Assembly: GCA_020629635.1 (NCBI GenBank)
Contig: JAHDCX010000005.1
Coordinates: forward strand, 64,721-128,720
DNA: 64,000 nucleotides
Reading direction: 5' to 3'
DNA from: Acidimicrobiales bacterium
GTDB taxonomy: Bacteria > Actinomycetota > Acidimicrobiia > Acidimicrobiales > SHLQ01
The notes beneath the pieces were generated by a model. The model saw nothing but the letters and a program-made list of their open reading frames with translations. It ran no database searches and was not told where the DNA came from. Positions 1-9,648 of this stretch are shown one piece after another (within the stretch, counting starts at the first letter, position 1; the number at the start of each line of letters is the position of its first letter). The position numbers and the translations under genes were made by a program.

Positions 1-3000
1 GATCGTGAAGGTGAACGTCGCCTCATCACCCGGCTCGAACTCGGCCAGTTCGACCTCGCCTTCGGTCAGGGGGTCGTAGACCGTGTTCGTGATCGACAGG
101 CCGTACGTTTCGACGTTTGCTGTGTCGCTGATGCTCGGGGTGGCACCCGTCGCCGTCGTCGCCGACACGGTCGCCGTGTTGGTGAGGCCGTCGGTGACAT
201 TGGCGACGGTGCACGTGTAGGTGACCGATCCGCCCGGAGCCAAGGGGGTCGAGGCGGTGATCCCGAGCTCCGCAGACGTGCGATCACACGCCGGATAGCT
301 CGGGTCGGCGACGGCGGCGTCGGTCACGGGGTCCGAGCCGGTGTTCCGAACGATGATCTGGAATGTCACATCGCTCCCGATCGCATACTCCGCGTCGTCG
401 ACGTAGCTGCTGCTGTCCGGGTCGGCGACGGTTTTGATGATCGCCACGCCGGAGATCGCCACGGCTGCGGTGTCGGAGTCGCTGACATCGTCACGGCCGT
501 CGGCAGGCGTGCCGGTCGCCGATGCGGTGTTCGGGTTGAGCGAGTTGGTCGCCGTCCCGGAGCACTCGTACGTGACCGACGCGCTCGGTGCCAGATCGCC
601 GATCGTTGCGTTGTCGCACGCAGCGAAGTTCGGATCCGAGACGGTGACGTCCTCGAGGGCGACCTCGCCGGTGTTCGTGACGACGATCTGGAAGTTGACC
701 GTTGTCGCTGACCCGATCGTGATCGACTCGACGAACGTGTCGGGATTGTCGGGGTCCTCGACCTTCTTCTCGATCGTGATCTCGGCCGTGGGCAGGTAGT
801 AGCCGAAGTCGACGCTCAGGTTGGTGTCGGTGTCGACTGCACCGGAGACGTCCTTGGAGAGGACGTCCTCACTGCTCGGCTCGGTGCCAACCCCGAGCGT
901 CAGGACGCCGGATTCGTGTCCGTTGGTGGGGAGCGCAACCGCGGCGTCGTGGTCGACGTTCTCGTTGCGGTCGACATCGGGGTCTGCAGCCGCCCCGATT
1001 GTGACTTCGTGAGCGAAGAGCGGATCGGTGACCGTCGCGAAGTTCGACGAATCGACTTGCACCTTGAAGTCGCCCGGACGCTCGATGAAGTCGAAGACGT
1101 ACCGGCCGTCTCCATCCGTGGTCGCCGTGTCGAGCACGACGTTGCCGTTGGTGACGTCGATCAGGGTCACGTCGACTCCGGGCATCGGAGTGTCGCCGGT
1201 GTCGAACACCCCGTTGCGATTCTCGTCGACGAACACGAGGTCGCCGATCGAGCCACCCCACACTCGGGTGTAGACCTCGTTCGACTTCACGGGCAGCGTC
1301 AGCACGGAGTCCGGGAGCTTGACCGCGTACTCGTTGGCGTAGAAATCGATCGGGTCGTTGCCGACCGTCTGCGCCCGCACCGTCACGATCTGAATGCCGG
1401 ACGGCGTCGGCGGACCGACCAGCGTGTCGCCGGTGATGCGGAACGCCGTTGCGTCGGACAGGTCAGCAGCCGGGCAACCGGCGGTACCGAGCGCCGGCGT
1501 CCCGGCCACTGCACCGGCATCATCGGAGCACCAGATCGAACCGGCGCCCAGGACATTCGACGCATCTGATGCGTTCTCGACGATCGCGGTCGGTGCCGCT
1601 GCGCTGTAGTACGTCACCGAGGCGACGTTGCCGCCATCAGGGGTCACCGAAAGCAGCTCCAGGTCACCCTGATAGTCCGACGGGAAGAGGAGTGGGTCAG
1701 CCACGACTTCCTGATCGTTGTGCGGCAGGATGTCGATGAGGTCGTACCAACTCACGTCGACCGCAGAGACGTTGGCGTAGCGCAGCTCCCATTCGATGAT
1801 CTCGTCCGTGAAGATGATCGGTGTGTTCACTCGCTTCGACACGGCGAACGACCCGAGCTGGATGACCTTGATGCCGGTCTCGTCGCTGCGGCGATCCTCG
1901 CTGGCGTTGTCCGACGGCGAGTAGATCGTGGCCACGTTCGGGATGTCGGTGTTGGTCGGGGTGTCGATGGACGTGTAGGTGACGTAGGTCAGCTGCGGAA
2001 GCGGAGCGCCGAGCGGCACCTCGCCGAGATCCCACATCAGGCCGAGCACGGTCGCCGGATCGGCTGGCTCGACGTCGACCCAGTGGGACGGCGTGTCCTT
2101 GTCGCACGGGGCGACGACGCAGAAGTAGACCGGGTGGACATCGCCCGACGTGAGGTCGGTGAACTGCGCCGGCGACGCGGACCCCGGCGCGTACTCGAGA
2201 TACGGCTGGGGGAAGACGTCGACGACGCGCACGTCCTCGGCCGGGTCGGAGGCAATGTCGGTGAGCGAAGCCACCGTTGGCGACAACGTCCAAGTGACCG
2301 GGTCCCCGCCCAGGAAGTTCGGTCCCGAGCCTAGGGTCTTTTCGACGAACTCCTTGTCGATCCGCACCTGCGCCTTCGTCGCAATCAAACGATCACCAGT
2401 GCTGATGCTCGAATATGCAAGCGGGTCGAAGAAGACGTCACGGGTGAACAGCGTGTCGTTCTTGTTCGTGTACGAGTCGAACGCCATGTTGGCGAGGATC
2501 GTCGGATACGGATCGTTGGGGTTGTTCGAGTTGTTGAAGATCGTGTTGTCGTAGGCCACGTGGTGGACGGCGACGTTGATGCGCTGCCCGGCAGCGAGGA
2601 CGGAGCGTTCCTGCCACGTTCCGGCCGGATCGGCGTCGGGATGGTCGATGCGCACGCGGAACTTCGTGATGTCGGTCAGGTCGACACCAGCGGGCAGATC
2701 GGCTGGATCGTAGGGATTGGGCAGCTCGAACCAGCCGTTTGCGGAGTCACCGTCGCCACAGGTGGCATCGTCCATGAGGTTCCATCCGGGGCGCTGCCAG
2801 TGATCGAGACCACCCCACGTCGCCGGGTCCGACGGCACGGCGAAGTTGCCATCAGCCCAGTTGCCGGCGACGCCGCCGTTGAGGCCCGTGCCGAACTCGA
2901 TGATGACGTGCTGGTCCGGATTGATTGCCCGTCCGCTGAAGCCCGAGTCCCACGTGTCGAGCGATGTCGGGTAGGTCGTGTCGACGGAGTTGCCGTCCAT

Positions 3001-4686
3001 CCAGCCGACCCAGATGAACCCGTTTCGGTCGGGGGCGATCTGGTAGGTCGAGTTGTCGATGGCGTCGCACTGCTGGAACGACGTCCGGGACTGGAACGAC
3101 TCGTTGATCGTCGTCAGGTAGGTGGCCCACTCCGTGCCGTTCATCGCCTGGCCGTCGCCGGAGTCTCGTGACGTCGCGTTGGACGGCGCTTCACCCCAGC
3201 CGTTCCACACCCCTCCCCAGTCGCCGGGGATCGACTTGCGGAACTCCTTGTCCCAGCCAACGCCCTTTTCTTCGAGGGTGAACTGCAGGCCGTTCTGGCG
3301 GTGACCGAGGTCTGCGTCGTCGACGACGGGCTCGGTTCCGCCGCCGTAGTTGGAGGCCCCCCAGATGTCGTTGCCATCGAATGTGCCGAGCGTGTCGCTC
3401 GAGAGGTACTCGCCGTCGTCGGCGGTGCCGGGAACGCCGTCGGGGCCGTCCTCGATCGCGTCGATCGGAATCCACACGGCGAACCAACCCGAGGAGAACC
3501 ACTTCTGGTCCGCGCTCATGGCGGCGTTGTTGGCTGACGCCGTCGGGAAGCTCTGGCCCCGGAAGTCTGCCCCGGTGATGTCCATCGTGATTGTCGTGCC
3601 ACTCTGCGAGCAGGTCCACACACCCGAGTCCGGTGTCGCATTGGCGAGCGTGCCACCGTCGTGGCCGATCTGACCCCGGGGCTGATCGCCCCACACATTT
3701 AGCTCGCCACGCGCATCGGTGCCGTAGTTCGAACCACAGCCATCGCCAAGGTTCCCGAAGTTGAAGAGGTACGATCCAGCCGGGGTGCCGTACGGGCCAG
3801 CGCCACCGCTGATCGGTGCGATGTCGTCGGTGATGGTCACGACGTTGTCGATCGACCCACTTCCGTTGACATCCTCGTCGTACTCGGCGAGCATCGAGAG
3901 TCCTCGTGCGTCCCCGTCTCCCGCCAAAACGCCGACGGCGTACTGGATGACGACGCCGACATCGCCTTCGGTGCCCGGCCCGCCTGCGGGCATCGGGAAG
4001 GGTCCACGATTGTGCGCACGGCGCTTCCAGAGGTCGTAGCGCGGGGCGCTCGAGACGGTGACGGATTCTCCCTGAAGCGGACCGGTCGTCACTTCGACCG
4101 AGCCGTCGTCAGCACGCTCGCAGACCTCGTAGACGATGGCGTAGCGATAGCCGTTGGGGATGGAGTTGTCTGCCTCGACCTGGATCGTCACGAAGGCCGT
4201 CGTTCCGGACGGCACGCTTCCGATCACACATTCGACACTGTGTCCGTCAGCAGCGATTGCGGACCCGCCCTGACAGGCCGGAGGCAGTTCGGGGAACGTC
4301 ACCCCCTCGGCGATCGGATTGCCGGTCGGGTTGCCGGCGGCGTCCACCTCGATGAGCGACGCCTTGAGGACGAGGTCGTCGGCATCTTGGTCGTTGACGT
4401 TGTACTCGAGCTTGTAGCTCGTCCGATCCCCGGTACGGACGTAGTGGCGAATCCCGTCGAAGCCGTCCGAGACGCCGCCGCCGATGTCGTCACCGGGATC
4501 CGCGACGCCGTTGCCGTTGGGGTCCCAGAACGGCGATGAGCCCGAGAACTCGATCGACGACGTGTGATCGAGCGTCGGCGTCCCCGCCGCAGCGAGGGAC
4601 GGATTGGCGATGGCGAAGACGGTGGACGCCATCGAGATCGCCACCAGCGTGGCGATCTTCGGAACGAGCTTGCGGTTGCGCGCCAT
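1..4686 (-). CDS. Large secreted surface protein with SdrD-B-like and DUF11-type repeats (3' end outside window)
   Basis: An uninterrupted reading frame of 1562 codons runs off the left edge. The start ATG at 4686 follows GGGAG by 6 nt. Residues 1-33 form a signal peptide (basic MARNRK, hydrophobic stretch, Ala-rich cleavage region). The long N-terminal part is Trp/Asp/Gly-rich and unrecognised. Around residue 1143 a SdrD B-like (collagen-binding B-type) unit starts with GDLVFVDENRNGVFD. From about residue 1300 there are at least three copies of a DUF11/DUF7507-type beta repeat with the signature F-x-I-x-V-x-NTG and paired Cys. Such proteins are extracellular, usually wall- or surface-attached, and act in adhesion or as cell-surface stalks. 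The C-terminal anchor is not visible. No operon partner is seen on this side. Confidence 0.85.
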   Translation of the reverse strand, partial: MARNRKLVPKIATLVAISMASTVFAIANPSLAAAGTPTLDHTSSIEFSGSSPFWDPNGNGVADPGDDIGGGVSDGFDGIRHYVRTGDRTSYKLEYNVNDQDADDLVLKASLIEVDAAGNPTGNPIAEGVTFPELPPACQGGSAIAADGHSVECVIGSVPSGTTAFVTIQVEADNSIPNGYRYAIVYEVCERADDGSVEVTTGPLQGESVTVSSAPRYDLWKRRAHNRGPFPMPAGGPGTEGDVGVVIQYAVGVLAGDGDARGLSMLAEYDEDVNGSGSIDNVVTITDDIAPISGGAGPYGTPAGSYLFNFGNLGDGCGSNYGTDARGELNVWGDQPRGQIGHDGGTLANATPDSGVWTCSQSGTTITMDITGADFRGQSFPTASANNAAMSADQKWFSSGWFAVWIPIDAIEDGPDGVPGTADDGEYLSSDTLGTFDGNDIWGASNYGGGTEPVVDDADLGHRQNGLQFTLEEKGVGWDKEFRKSIPGDWGGVWNGWGEAPSNATSRDSGDGQAMNGTEWATYLTTINESFQSRTSFQQCDAIDNSTYQIAPDRNGFIWVGWMDGNSVDTTYPTSLDTWDSGFSGRAINPDQHVIIEFGTGLNGGVAGNWADGNFAVPSDPATWGGLDHWQRPGWNLMDDATCGDGDSANGWFELPNPYDPADLPAGVDLTDITKFRVRIDHPDADPAGTWQERSVLAAGQRINVAVHHVAYDNTIFNNSNNPNDPYPTILANMAFDSYTNKNDTLFTRDVFFDPLAYSSISTGDRLIATKAQVRIDKEFVEKTLGSGPNFLGGDPVTWTLSPTVASLTDIASDPAEDVRVVDVFPQPYLEYAPGSASPAQFTDLTSGDVHPVYFCVVAPCDKDTPSHWVDVEPADPATVLGLMWDLGEVPLGAPLPQLTYVTYTSIDTPTNTDIPNVATIYSPSDNASEDRRSDETGIKVIQLGSFAVSKRVNTPIIFTDEIIEWELRYANVSAVDVSWYDLIDILPHNDQEVVADPLLFPSDYQGDLELLSVTPDGGNVASVTYYSAAAPTAIVENASDASNVLGAGSIWCSDDAGAVAGTPALGTAGCPAADLSDATAFRITGDTLVGPPTPSGIQIVTVRAQTVGNDPIDFYANEYAVKLPDSVLTLPVKSNEVYTRVWGGSIGDLVFVDENRNGVFDTGDTPMPGVDVTLIDVTNGNVVLDTATTDGDGRYVFDFIERPGDFKVQVDSSNFATVTDPLFAHEVTIGAAADPDVDRNENVDHDAAVALPTNGHESGVLTLGVGTEPSSEDVLSKDVSGAVDTDTNLSVDFGYYLPTAEITIEKKVEDPDNPDTFVESITIGSATTVNFQIVVTNTGEVALEDVTVSDPNFAACDNATIGDLAPSASVTYECSGTATNSLNPNTASATGTPADGRDDVSDSDTAAVAISGVAIIKTVADPDSSSYVDDAEYAIGSDVTFQIIVRNTGSDPVTDAAVADPSYPACDRTSAELGITASTPLAPGGSVTYTCTVANVTDGLTNTATVSATTATGATPSISDTANVETYGLSITNTVYDPLTEGEVELAEFEPGDEATFTFTI

Positions 4687-4947
4687 TGAGCACTCCCAGG
4701 GTCAGGTGCAGACCTCGTTCAATCGGCAAACGCCCGTCTGGCTTGAGACGTGCGACCCACTTTCCGGGTGAGATGACTCACGAGCCGACAGACAGCCATG
4801 ATGCGAAAGGCCCCCGTCGGCGATCGGACCGAACCCGTGTTGGTGAGGGTGATCGTGCCCGAACATGAATTACGGAAGGACCGTGTCAAGCTAAACTTGG
4901 GCGGGGCTCGCCGGCCCGACCTCTCGAGGTGCGGAAACCGAACGGAA
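4687..4947. other. Intergenic region between surface protein and antiporter genes
   Basis: About 260 bases without a convincing gene on either strand. It must hold the promoter of the surface-protein gene (minus strand) and the 3' end of the antiporter transcript. I see no perfect hairpin followed by a T-run and no family A or B palindrome. Confidence 0.5.
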
Positions 4948-6543
4948 TCAACGTTCGCGTCGTGGTGCGCCCGGTTCGAGGAGGTCGCAGGCGTCGTCGG
5001 CAAGACCTTGACCGGCTTCGCCGTAGAGGTTGCGGGCGACATCGACACCGGCCGCTTCGAGCTCGGCGACCTCGTCGTCGAGCGTTGCTGTTGCGGCGAT
5101 CTGGACCGACGGGAGGAACTGACGGACCCAGTTGACGGCAACGAGGTTGGCTTCATGATCGCTCATCGCCAGCACGACGAGGTCGATGCGAGCATCGAGG
5201 CGGAGCCTGCCCCAGAACTCGACGTCGAGCGCATCACCGCGCACCATGCGTCGACCTTCGCCCTGGTGATGTTCGACCGTGGCGGCGCTGCGGTCGACGC
5301 CGAGCACCACATCACCTCGCCGAATGACGAGCTCGTCGTACGATCCGGCACCGATCCTCCCCATGCCGAAGACGATGATGTTGGCCTCGCCGGGTTCGAT
5401 CAGTGCGTCCTCCGGCTGCACCGTGTCGCGTTCGAGTCGAGTCAGTGCTGGCTGTACGCGGGCGTACCACTCGTATCGCTTCGTGTTCAATGGTGAGGCG
5501 ACGACGAACGAGACCGCCACGGCCACCGCGATCGTTGCGGTCCATCGCTCGTCGATCATCGATCGTTCGACGCCGATCAGGGCGACGATCAACCCGAACT
5601 CGCTGTACGAGGCGAGGCTCAACGACGTGTGCCAAGCGGTGCGAGCACGGAAACCGAACGACGTGATCAACGCCACGAAGCCCGCCGTCTTGAGCGGGAG
5701 AAGAACAAGGACGACGGCTGCGAGCGCCAGCTCTCGTCCGGTCGGAAGCCCGCCGAGTCCGATCGACAGGAAGAATCCGATCAGCAAGACATCCTTGAGA
5801 TCGAGCAGGGTCTTGGCGAGCTCGGGAGCCCGCGGGTGATTGGCGAGCGTGAACCCGACCACGAGCGCACCCAGATCCGCCTTCACCCCAACACGATCGA
5901 ACGCCTCTGCCCCGACGCCCACCGCAAGCGCAAGTCCGAGGAGCATCAACAACTCACCATGCCCGCTTCGATCGAGGATCCATCCGTACACCGGCCGGGC
6001 GAGGACGATGGCCGCAACGACAGGGACCGCCCAGATCGATGGGGGCGTGTCGACGGCGAGCGTCAGAAAGGCGACGGCGTAGATGTCTTGGACGACGAGA
6101 ACACTGATCGCCAGAATTCCTTGGAGCGAGTCGCTCTCATTGCGTTCTTGCAACGCCTTCACGGCGAAGACCGTGCTCGAGAACGAGAACGCGAATCCCA
6201 CGAGAGCCGCCGAGCGGACGTCGAGATCTGTGGCGAGGGGCATGCCGAGCGCGCCCAGACCGAGCATCACGCCACCGATGACGCCCGTCGTCACGGCCAT
6301 GTGCAGCGTCGCTCCACCCCAGACGACCGGTCGAGCGAGCGAACGCAGTTGCAGTTTCAGGCCGATGCCGAAAAGCAGGATCAGAATGCCGAGATCGGAG
6401 ATGAGCTCGATGGTCTCGGTCGACTCCTGTCCCACCGCTCGCAGCACGAACCCCGCGACGAGGTAGCCGACCATCGGAGGCAGCCGAACATGATTTGCAC
6501 CAAATCCGAAGGCGAACGCAACGGCGATAAGCCAGAACTCCAT
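4948..6543 (-). CDS. Monovalent cation:proton antiporter, CPA2/KefB type with TrkA-N domain
   Basis: A 531-residue protein. About 12 hydrophobic segments in residues 1-370 match the Na+/H+ exchanger (CPA2) fold, beginning MEFWLIAVAFAFGFGANHVR. A soluble C-terminal Rossmann domain carries the nucleotide-binding motif IIVFGMGRIGAGSY near residue 390, as in KefB/KefC/YbaL. Family knowledge: K+ or Na+ efflux coupled to H+ uptake in the inner membrane, gated by nucleotide binding to the TrkA-N domain. The length is typical of a KefB-like protein ending after a short TrkA-N domain. It stands alone on the minus strand, 19 nt downstream of the anti-sigma gene, so it may be cotranscribed with sigK-rskA. 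The ion specificity cannot be told. Confidence 0.85.
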   Translation of the reverse strand: MEFWLIAVAFAFGFGANHVRLPPMVGYLVAGFVLRAVGQESTETIELISDLGILILLFGIGLKLQLRSLARPVVWGGATLHMAVTTGVIGGVMLGLGALGMPLATDLDVRSAALVGFAFSFSSTVFAVKALQERNESDSLQGILAISVLVVQDIYAVAFLTLAVDTPPSIWAVPVVAAIVLARPVYGWILDRSGHGELLMLLGLALAVGVGAEAFDRVGVKADLGALVVGFTLANHPRAPELAKTLLDLKDVLLIGFFLSIGLGGLPTGRELALAAVVLVLLPLKTAGFVALITSFGFRARTAWHTSLSLASYSEFGLIVALIGVERSMIDERWTATIAVAVAVSFVVASPLNTKRYEWYARVQPALTRLERDTVQPEDALIEPGEANIIVFGMGRIGAGSYDELVIRRGDVVLGVDRSAATVEHHQGEGRRMVRGDALDVEFWGRLRLDARIDLVVLAMSDHEANLVAVNWVRQFLPSVQIAATATLDDEVAELEAAGVDVARNLYGEAGQGLADDACDLLEPGAPRRER

Positions 6544-6562
6544 CGAGAACGAACCCTATTGC

Positions 6563-7279
6563 TCAGGCCGATCCGACGTAGACGATGTCCGACGTTGGCT
6601 GTGGTGATCCGCCAGAGGGCTCGATGGTGACACCCCATGCCACGGGCGGGCGACCGTCGCCGTCGCCAACGTCGAGCAGGGTACGTACCTGACCGTCGTC
6701 ATCGGGGTCGAAGACCCCAGCGGACGCAACCGTCTCGTCGTCGAAGACGAACCACAGCTGGTACTGCTCGTCCTCCCCCACCGTTGGCACCTGGTTGGCG
6801 AGCAGCGCAATCTGATCCAGGTCGTCGGACCAGACGAGTTGAAGGTCACCAGCCTCGCCGTCGAGGGTGACGACCTCCGCATCTGCAGCGGCGATCACCT
6901 CCTCGATCGCATCTGTGCCCGACTGGATCGCAAGCAAGCCGACGACGAGCACCATCGCGGCCGCCACGGCCAGTACGCCTGCGCCGAGCCGGCGCCGGTG
7001 CGTCGAGAGGTCGATCACCTCCGCGTCTGGCTCTGCCTCGACTCGTGTCGAAAGTTGTGGAGTCTGAGAGATCTCGGCCAGCACGTTGGCCCGAAGCTCC
7101 TCCGGCGGTGGGGCCGCTGCAGCGCTTGCCAAGCGAGCCGCAACCTCTCGGTTGGCTCGCACCTCGGCTTGGTGATCGTTCTGCGTCAAGACGTCGCGTT
7201 CGAACGCTCTTCGCTCGTCGTCGCTGAGGGCATCGAGCGCGTATGCGGCCGCCAAATGTTGGAGGTCGTCACTCGTCAT
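6563..7279 (-). CDS. rskA: Anti-sigma-K factor RskA-like, membrane-anchored
   Basis: 238 residues. The N-terminal 75 residues match the zinc-less anti-sigma domain of the RskA family (opening LQHLAAAYALDALSDDERRA). One transmembrane helix lies near residues 97-117 (GVLAVAAAMVLVVGLLAI). The extracytoplasmic part ends with an RskA C-terminal-type domain containing QLWFVFDDE and a GVFDPDDDG turn. Family role: holds SigK at the membrane until regulated proteolysis releases it. The ATG overlaps the last 11 nt of the sigma gene, which implies translational coupling and one transcript. The match to RskA rests on the C-terminal domain and context. Confidence 0.88.
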   Translation of the reverse strand: MTSDDLQHLAAAYALDALSDDERRAFERDVLTQNDHQAEVRANREVAARLASAAAAPPPEELRANVLAEISQTPQLSTRVEAEPDAEVIDLSTHRRRLGAGVLAVAAAMVLVVGLLAIQSGTDAIEEVIAAADAEVVTLDGEAGDLQLVWSDDLDQIALLANQVPTVGEDEQYQLWFVFDDETVASAGVFDPDDDGQVRTLLDVGDGDGRPPVAWGVTIEPSGGSPQPTSDIVYVGSA

Positions 7280-7877
7280 GGGGGTCTCCCAGGTTCGTGC
7301 GAAGCCGTTTCAGCCCATCTCGGATTCGCGTCTTTATGGTTCCCTCCGCAACATCGAGCAATGCGGCAACCTCGCGGTAGGTGTACCCGTCGTAGTACGC
7401 GAGCGACACTGCCTCGCGTTGCGCATCGGTCAACCCTTCGAGCGCTGCGCGGACCTGCTCGGCATCGAGTTCGTCCTCGACGACCTCTGCAGTCGACGGA
7501 ACCGTGGTGGCCGCTTCACGTTGTGCGTCTCGTTCTTCTCGGTTGCGTCGCGCTTGTTCGGATCTGACCCGATCCACGGCCCGCCGGTGCGCAAGGGTGT
7601 TGATCCATGCCTTGGCGGTGCCCTTGTCGGGTGAGAATCTCGGCGCCAAACGCCAGACCTCGACGTACACCTCCTGGGTGATCTCTTCGGCGATCGACGG
7701 GTCGCGCACGATGTGCAGAACGATCCCGTACGCCGAGGCAGACGTCAGGTCGTAGACGTCGGCGAACGCCGCCTGATCACCCCGTCCCGCTCGTACGAGC
7801 GCATCGCACGCCGGACTGGTCTCGGGGCGCGTGGTGGCCTCGACGGAGCGCAGGCGAAATCGGGCCATGTCGATCAT
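7269..7877 (-). CDS. sigK: ECF sigma factor, SigK type
   Basis: 202 residues when started at the ATG at 7877, which has GAAGG 7 nt upstream. A longer frame extends upstream but without coding character. Region 2 is seen as EITQEVYVEVWRLAPRF, and region 4 as YDGYTYREVAALLDVAEGTI followed by a basic helix. SigK in mycobacteria is controlled by RskA and drives mpt70/mpt83 (fasciclin) genes and a neighbouring operon. Here the same logic is visible, since a molybdopterin oxidoreductase and a fasciclin lipoprotein lie divergently. A SigK-like promoter is present upstream (7938-7965), consistent with autoregulation. Confidence 0.9.
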   Translation of the reverse strand: MIDMARFRLRSVEATTRPETSPACDALVRAGRGDQAAFADVYDLTSASAYGIVLHIVRDPSIAEEITQEVYVEVWRLAPRFSPDKGTAKAWINTLAHRRAVDRVRSEQARRNREERDAQREAATTVPSTAEVVEDELDAEQVRAALEGLTDAQREAVSLAYYDGYTYREVAALLDVAEGTIKTRIRDGLKRLRTNLGDPHDE

Positions 7878-7937
7878 CGTCGCACCTTCGCTCACGCTTT
7901 GGCGACAGGGGTGATCGACAACGGCAGTCACACCTCT

Positions 7938-7965
7938 TCTTCGGAGACACGACGCATCTGGATTG
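7938..7965 (-). promoter_or_regulatory. Candidate SigK-type promoter of sigK-rskA
   Basis: On the minus strand CAATCC (7965-7960) is separated by 16 nt from CGAAGA (7943-7938). This resembles the mycobacterial SigK consensus CCATCC-N16/17-CGAAT. Transcription would start near 7931, giving a leader of about 55 nt. I see no equally good match pointing toward the divergent oxidoreductase gene. Confidence 0.45.
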
Positions 7966-7985
7966 GACACGAAGAAAGAGGATCC

Positions 7986-9614
7986 ATGACGTGTCCAATC
8001 CGGGCGGCGGGTCGGCACCGAACCTCCGCCATGACCCCTCAGCCCGATACCAATCAAACCCTGACGGCCAGACGCTCTCGGCGACGGAGCGTGGTGCTTG
8101 CGCTCTTGGGTGTGCTCTCCGGCGCGCTCGGACTCGCCACGACCGAGTTGCTCGCGGGCCTGCGGCGAACCTGGCGCAATCCGATCTTCGATGTCGGCGA
8201 TCGTGTGGTCGAGCGCAGCCCGCAAGCGCTGACCAAACTCGCAATCGAGTGGTTCGGCACAAACGACAAGGTTGTGCTGCTCGGCGGGATCATCGTCGTG
8301 TTGGGGTTGCTGTCTGCCTGGTTCGGCGTGCTCGCCGCTCGTGGCCGTCGCAAGATCGTGCTCGCCGCAATCGTGATCATCGGGGCACTTGGCGCGCTCG
8401 CTGCGAGCGCGCCAACACCGGCGATCTCTGGTTGGGAGCCACTGCAGACAGTTCCTTCTGCGCTCGGCACGATCGTCGCCATCGCGGCATTCGTCTGGTT
8501 GACCGACGCCGAGCGAGCGGCATTGTCGACTCGGGCAGCAACCGCAGCTACGCCCTCACGACGCGACTTCGTGCTTCGTTCAACTGGTGTGGCGCTCGGC
8601 GCGGGAATCGTCGCCGCGACCGGACGAGGTTTGGCCCGGCGCTTCGAGGTCGCGAGTTCACGCGATGCCATCACGCTCCCAACCCCCATGACGCCGGCGC
8701 CAGACCCTGGCACGGCAATTCAGGCACCGAACGCAGCACCGTTCTTCACCACCAATCGGGACTTCTATCGCATCGACACGGCGCTCACGATCCCGCAGAT
8801 CGCACCGGACGACTGGACGCTACGCCTGACCGGCATGGTCGAGCGTGACATCGAACTCACCTACGCCGACCTGGTGGATCGACCGATCGAGGAGCACGAC
8901 ATCACGCTCACGTGTGTGTCGAACGTGGTCGGCGGCGACCTGATCGGCACTGCACGATGGCTCGGAATTCGCCTCGACGATCTCCTCGAGAGCGCAGGCG
9001 TGGACCCGGAGGCCGACCAGATCGTCGGCCGATCCATCGACGGGTACACGTGTGGGTTTCCTGTCGAGGCGCTGGATGGACGGGCCGCTCTCGTGGCGAT
9101 CGGGATGAACGGCGAACCGCTCCCGTTGCGACACGGATTTCCGGCACGTCTGATCGTGCCAGGGATCTACGGGTATGCATCCGCCACCAAGTGGCTGACC
9201 GAGATCGAGCTCACGAGATTCGACCGATTCGATCACTACTGGGTTCCGCGAGGGTACGCAGCGCAGGCTCCGATCAAGCTGCAGTCGCGCATCGACACTC
9301 CCCGTGGTCTCGACCGAATCGCTGCCGGACCGTTCGTCATTGGCGGCGTTGCCTGGCATCAGCCAATCGGTATCGACGCCGTCGAGGTCCGCATCGACGG
9401 GGATGACTGGATTGCGGCGACGCTTGCCGACGAGCTCGACGAATCCACGTGGAGGCAGTGGTCGCTGCCGTGGGACGCCACTCCCGGCCGCCACACGATC
9501 GAGGCCCGCGCAATTTCTCGAAATGGAGCAATCCAAACCGAGGACCGCTCCGAACCACTCCCAGACGGCGCAACCGGACACCACACGGTGGTCGTGCTCG
9601 TCGACGAAGCCTGA
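7986..9614 (+). CDS. Membrane-bound molybdopterin-dependent oxidoreductase (sulfite-oxidase fold)
   Basis: 542 residues if started at ATG 7986, which has AAAGAGG just upstream; ATG 8031 is the alternative. The first part has four hydrophobic helices, then an internal Tat-like SRRDFVLRSTGVALG segment at about residue 185. The following domain matches the oxidoreductase molybdopterin-binding family (PF00174). It includes the likely cofactor cysteine in LTCVSNVVGG and GYTCGFPVEAL, and the C-terminal Mo-co dimerisation domain (IDAVEVRIDGDDW). Catalysis is expected on the outer face of the membrane; the substrate is unknown (sulfite or another S/N-oxide). It is divergent from sigK by 108 nt and directly upstream of the fasciclin gene, a layout like the SigK locus of other actinobacteria. 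Confidence 0.87.
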   Translation: MTCPIRAAGRHRTSAMTPQPDTNQTLTARRSRRRSVVLALLGVLSGALGLATTELLAGLRRTWRNPIFDVGDRVVERSPQALTKLAIEWFGTNDKVVLLGGIIVVLGLLSAWFGVLAARGRRKIVLAAIVIIGALGALAASAPTPAISGWEPLQTVPSALGTIVAIAAFVWLTDAERAALSTRAATAATPSRRDFVLRSTGVALGAGIVAATGRGLARRFEVASSRDAITLPTPMTPAPDPGTAIQAPNAAPFFTTNRDFYRIDTALTIPQIAPDDWTLRLTGMVERDIELTYADLVDRPIEEHDITLTCVSNVVGGDLIGTARWLGIRLDDLLESAGVDPEADQIVGRSIDGYTCGFPVEALDGRAALVAIGMNGEPLPLRHGFPARLIVPGIYGYASATKWLTEIELTRFDRFDHYWVPRGYAAQAPIKLQSRIDTPRGLDRIAAGPFVIGGVAWHQPIGIDAVEVRIDGDDWIAATLADELDESTWRQWSLPWDATPGRHTIEARAISRNGAIQTEDRSEPLPDGATGHHTVVVLVDEA

Positions 9615-9648
9615 CCCCCGGGCTCGACCAACCACCCAAGAAGGAATC

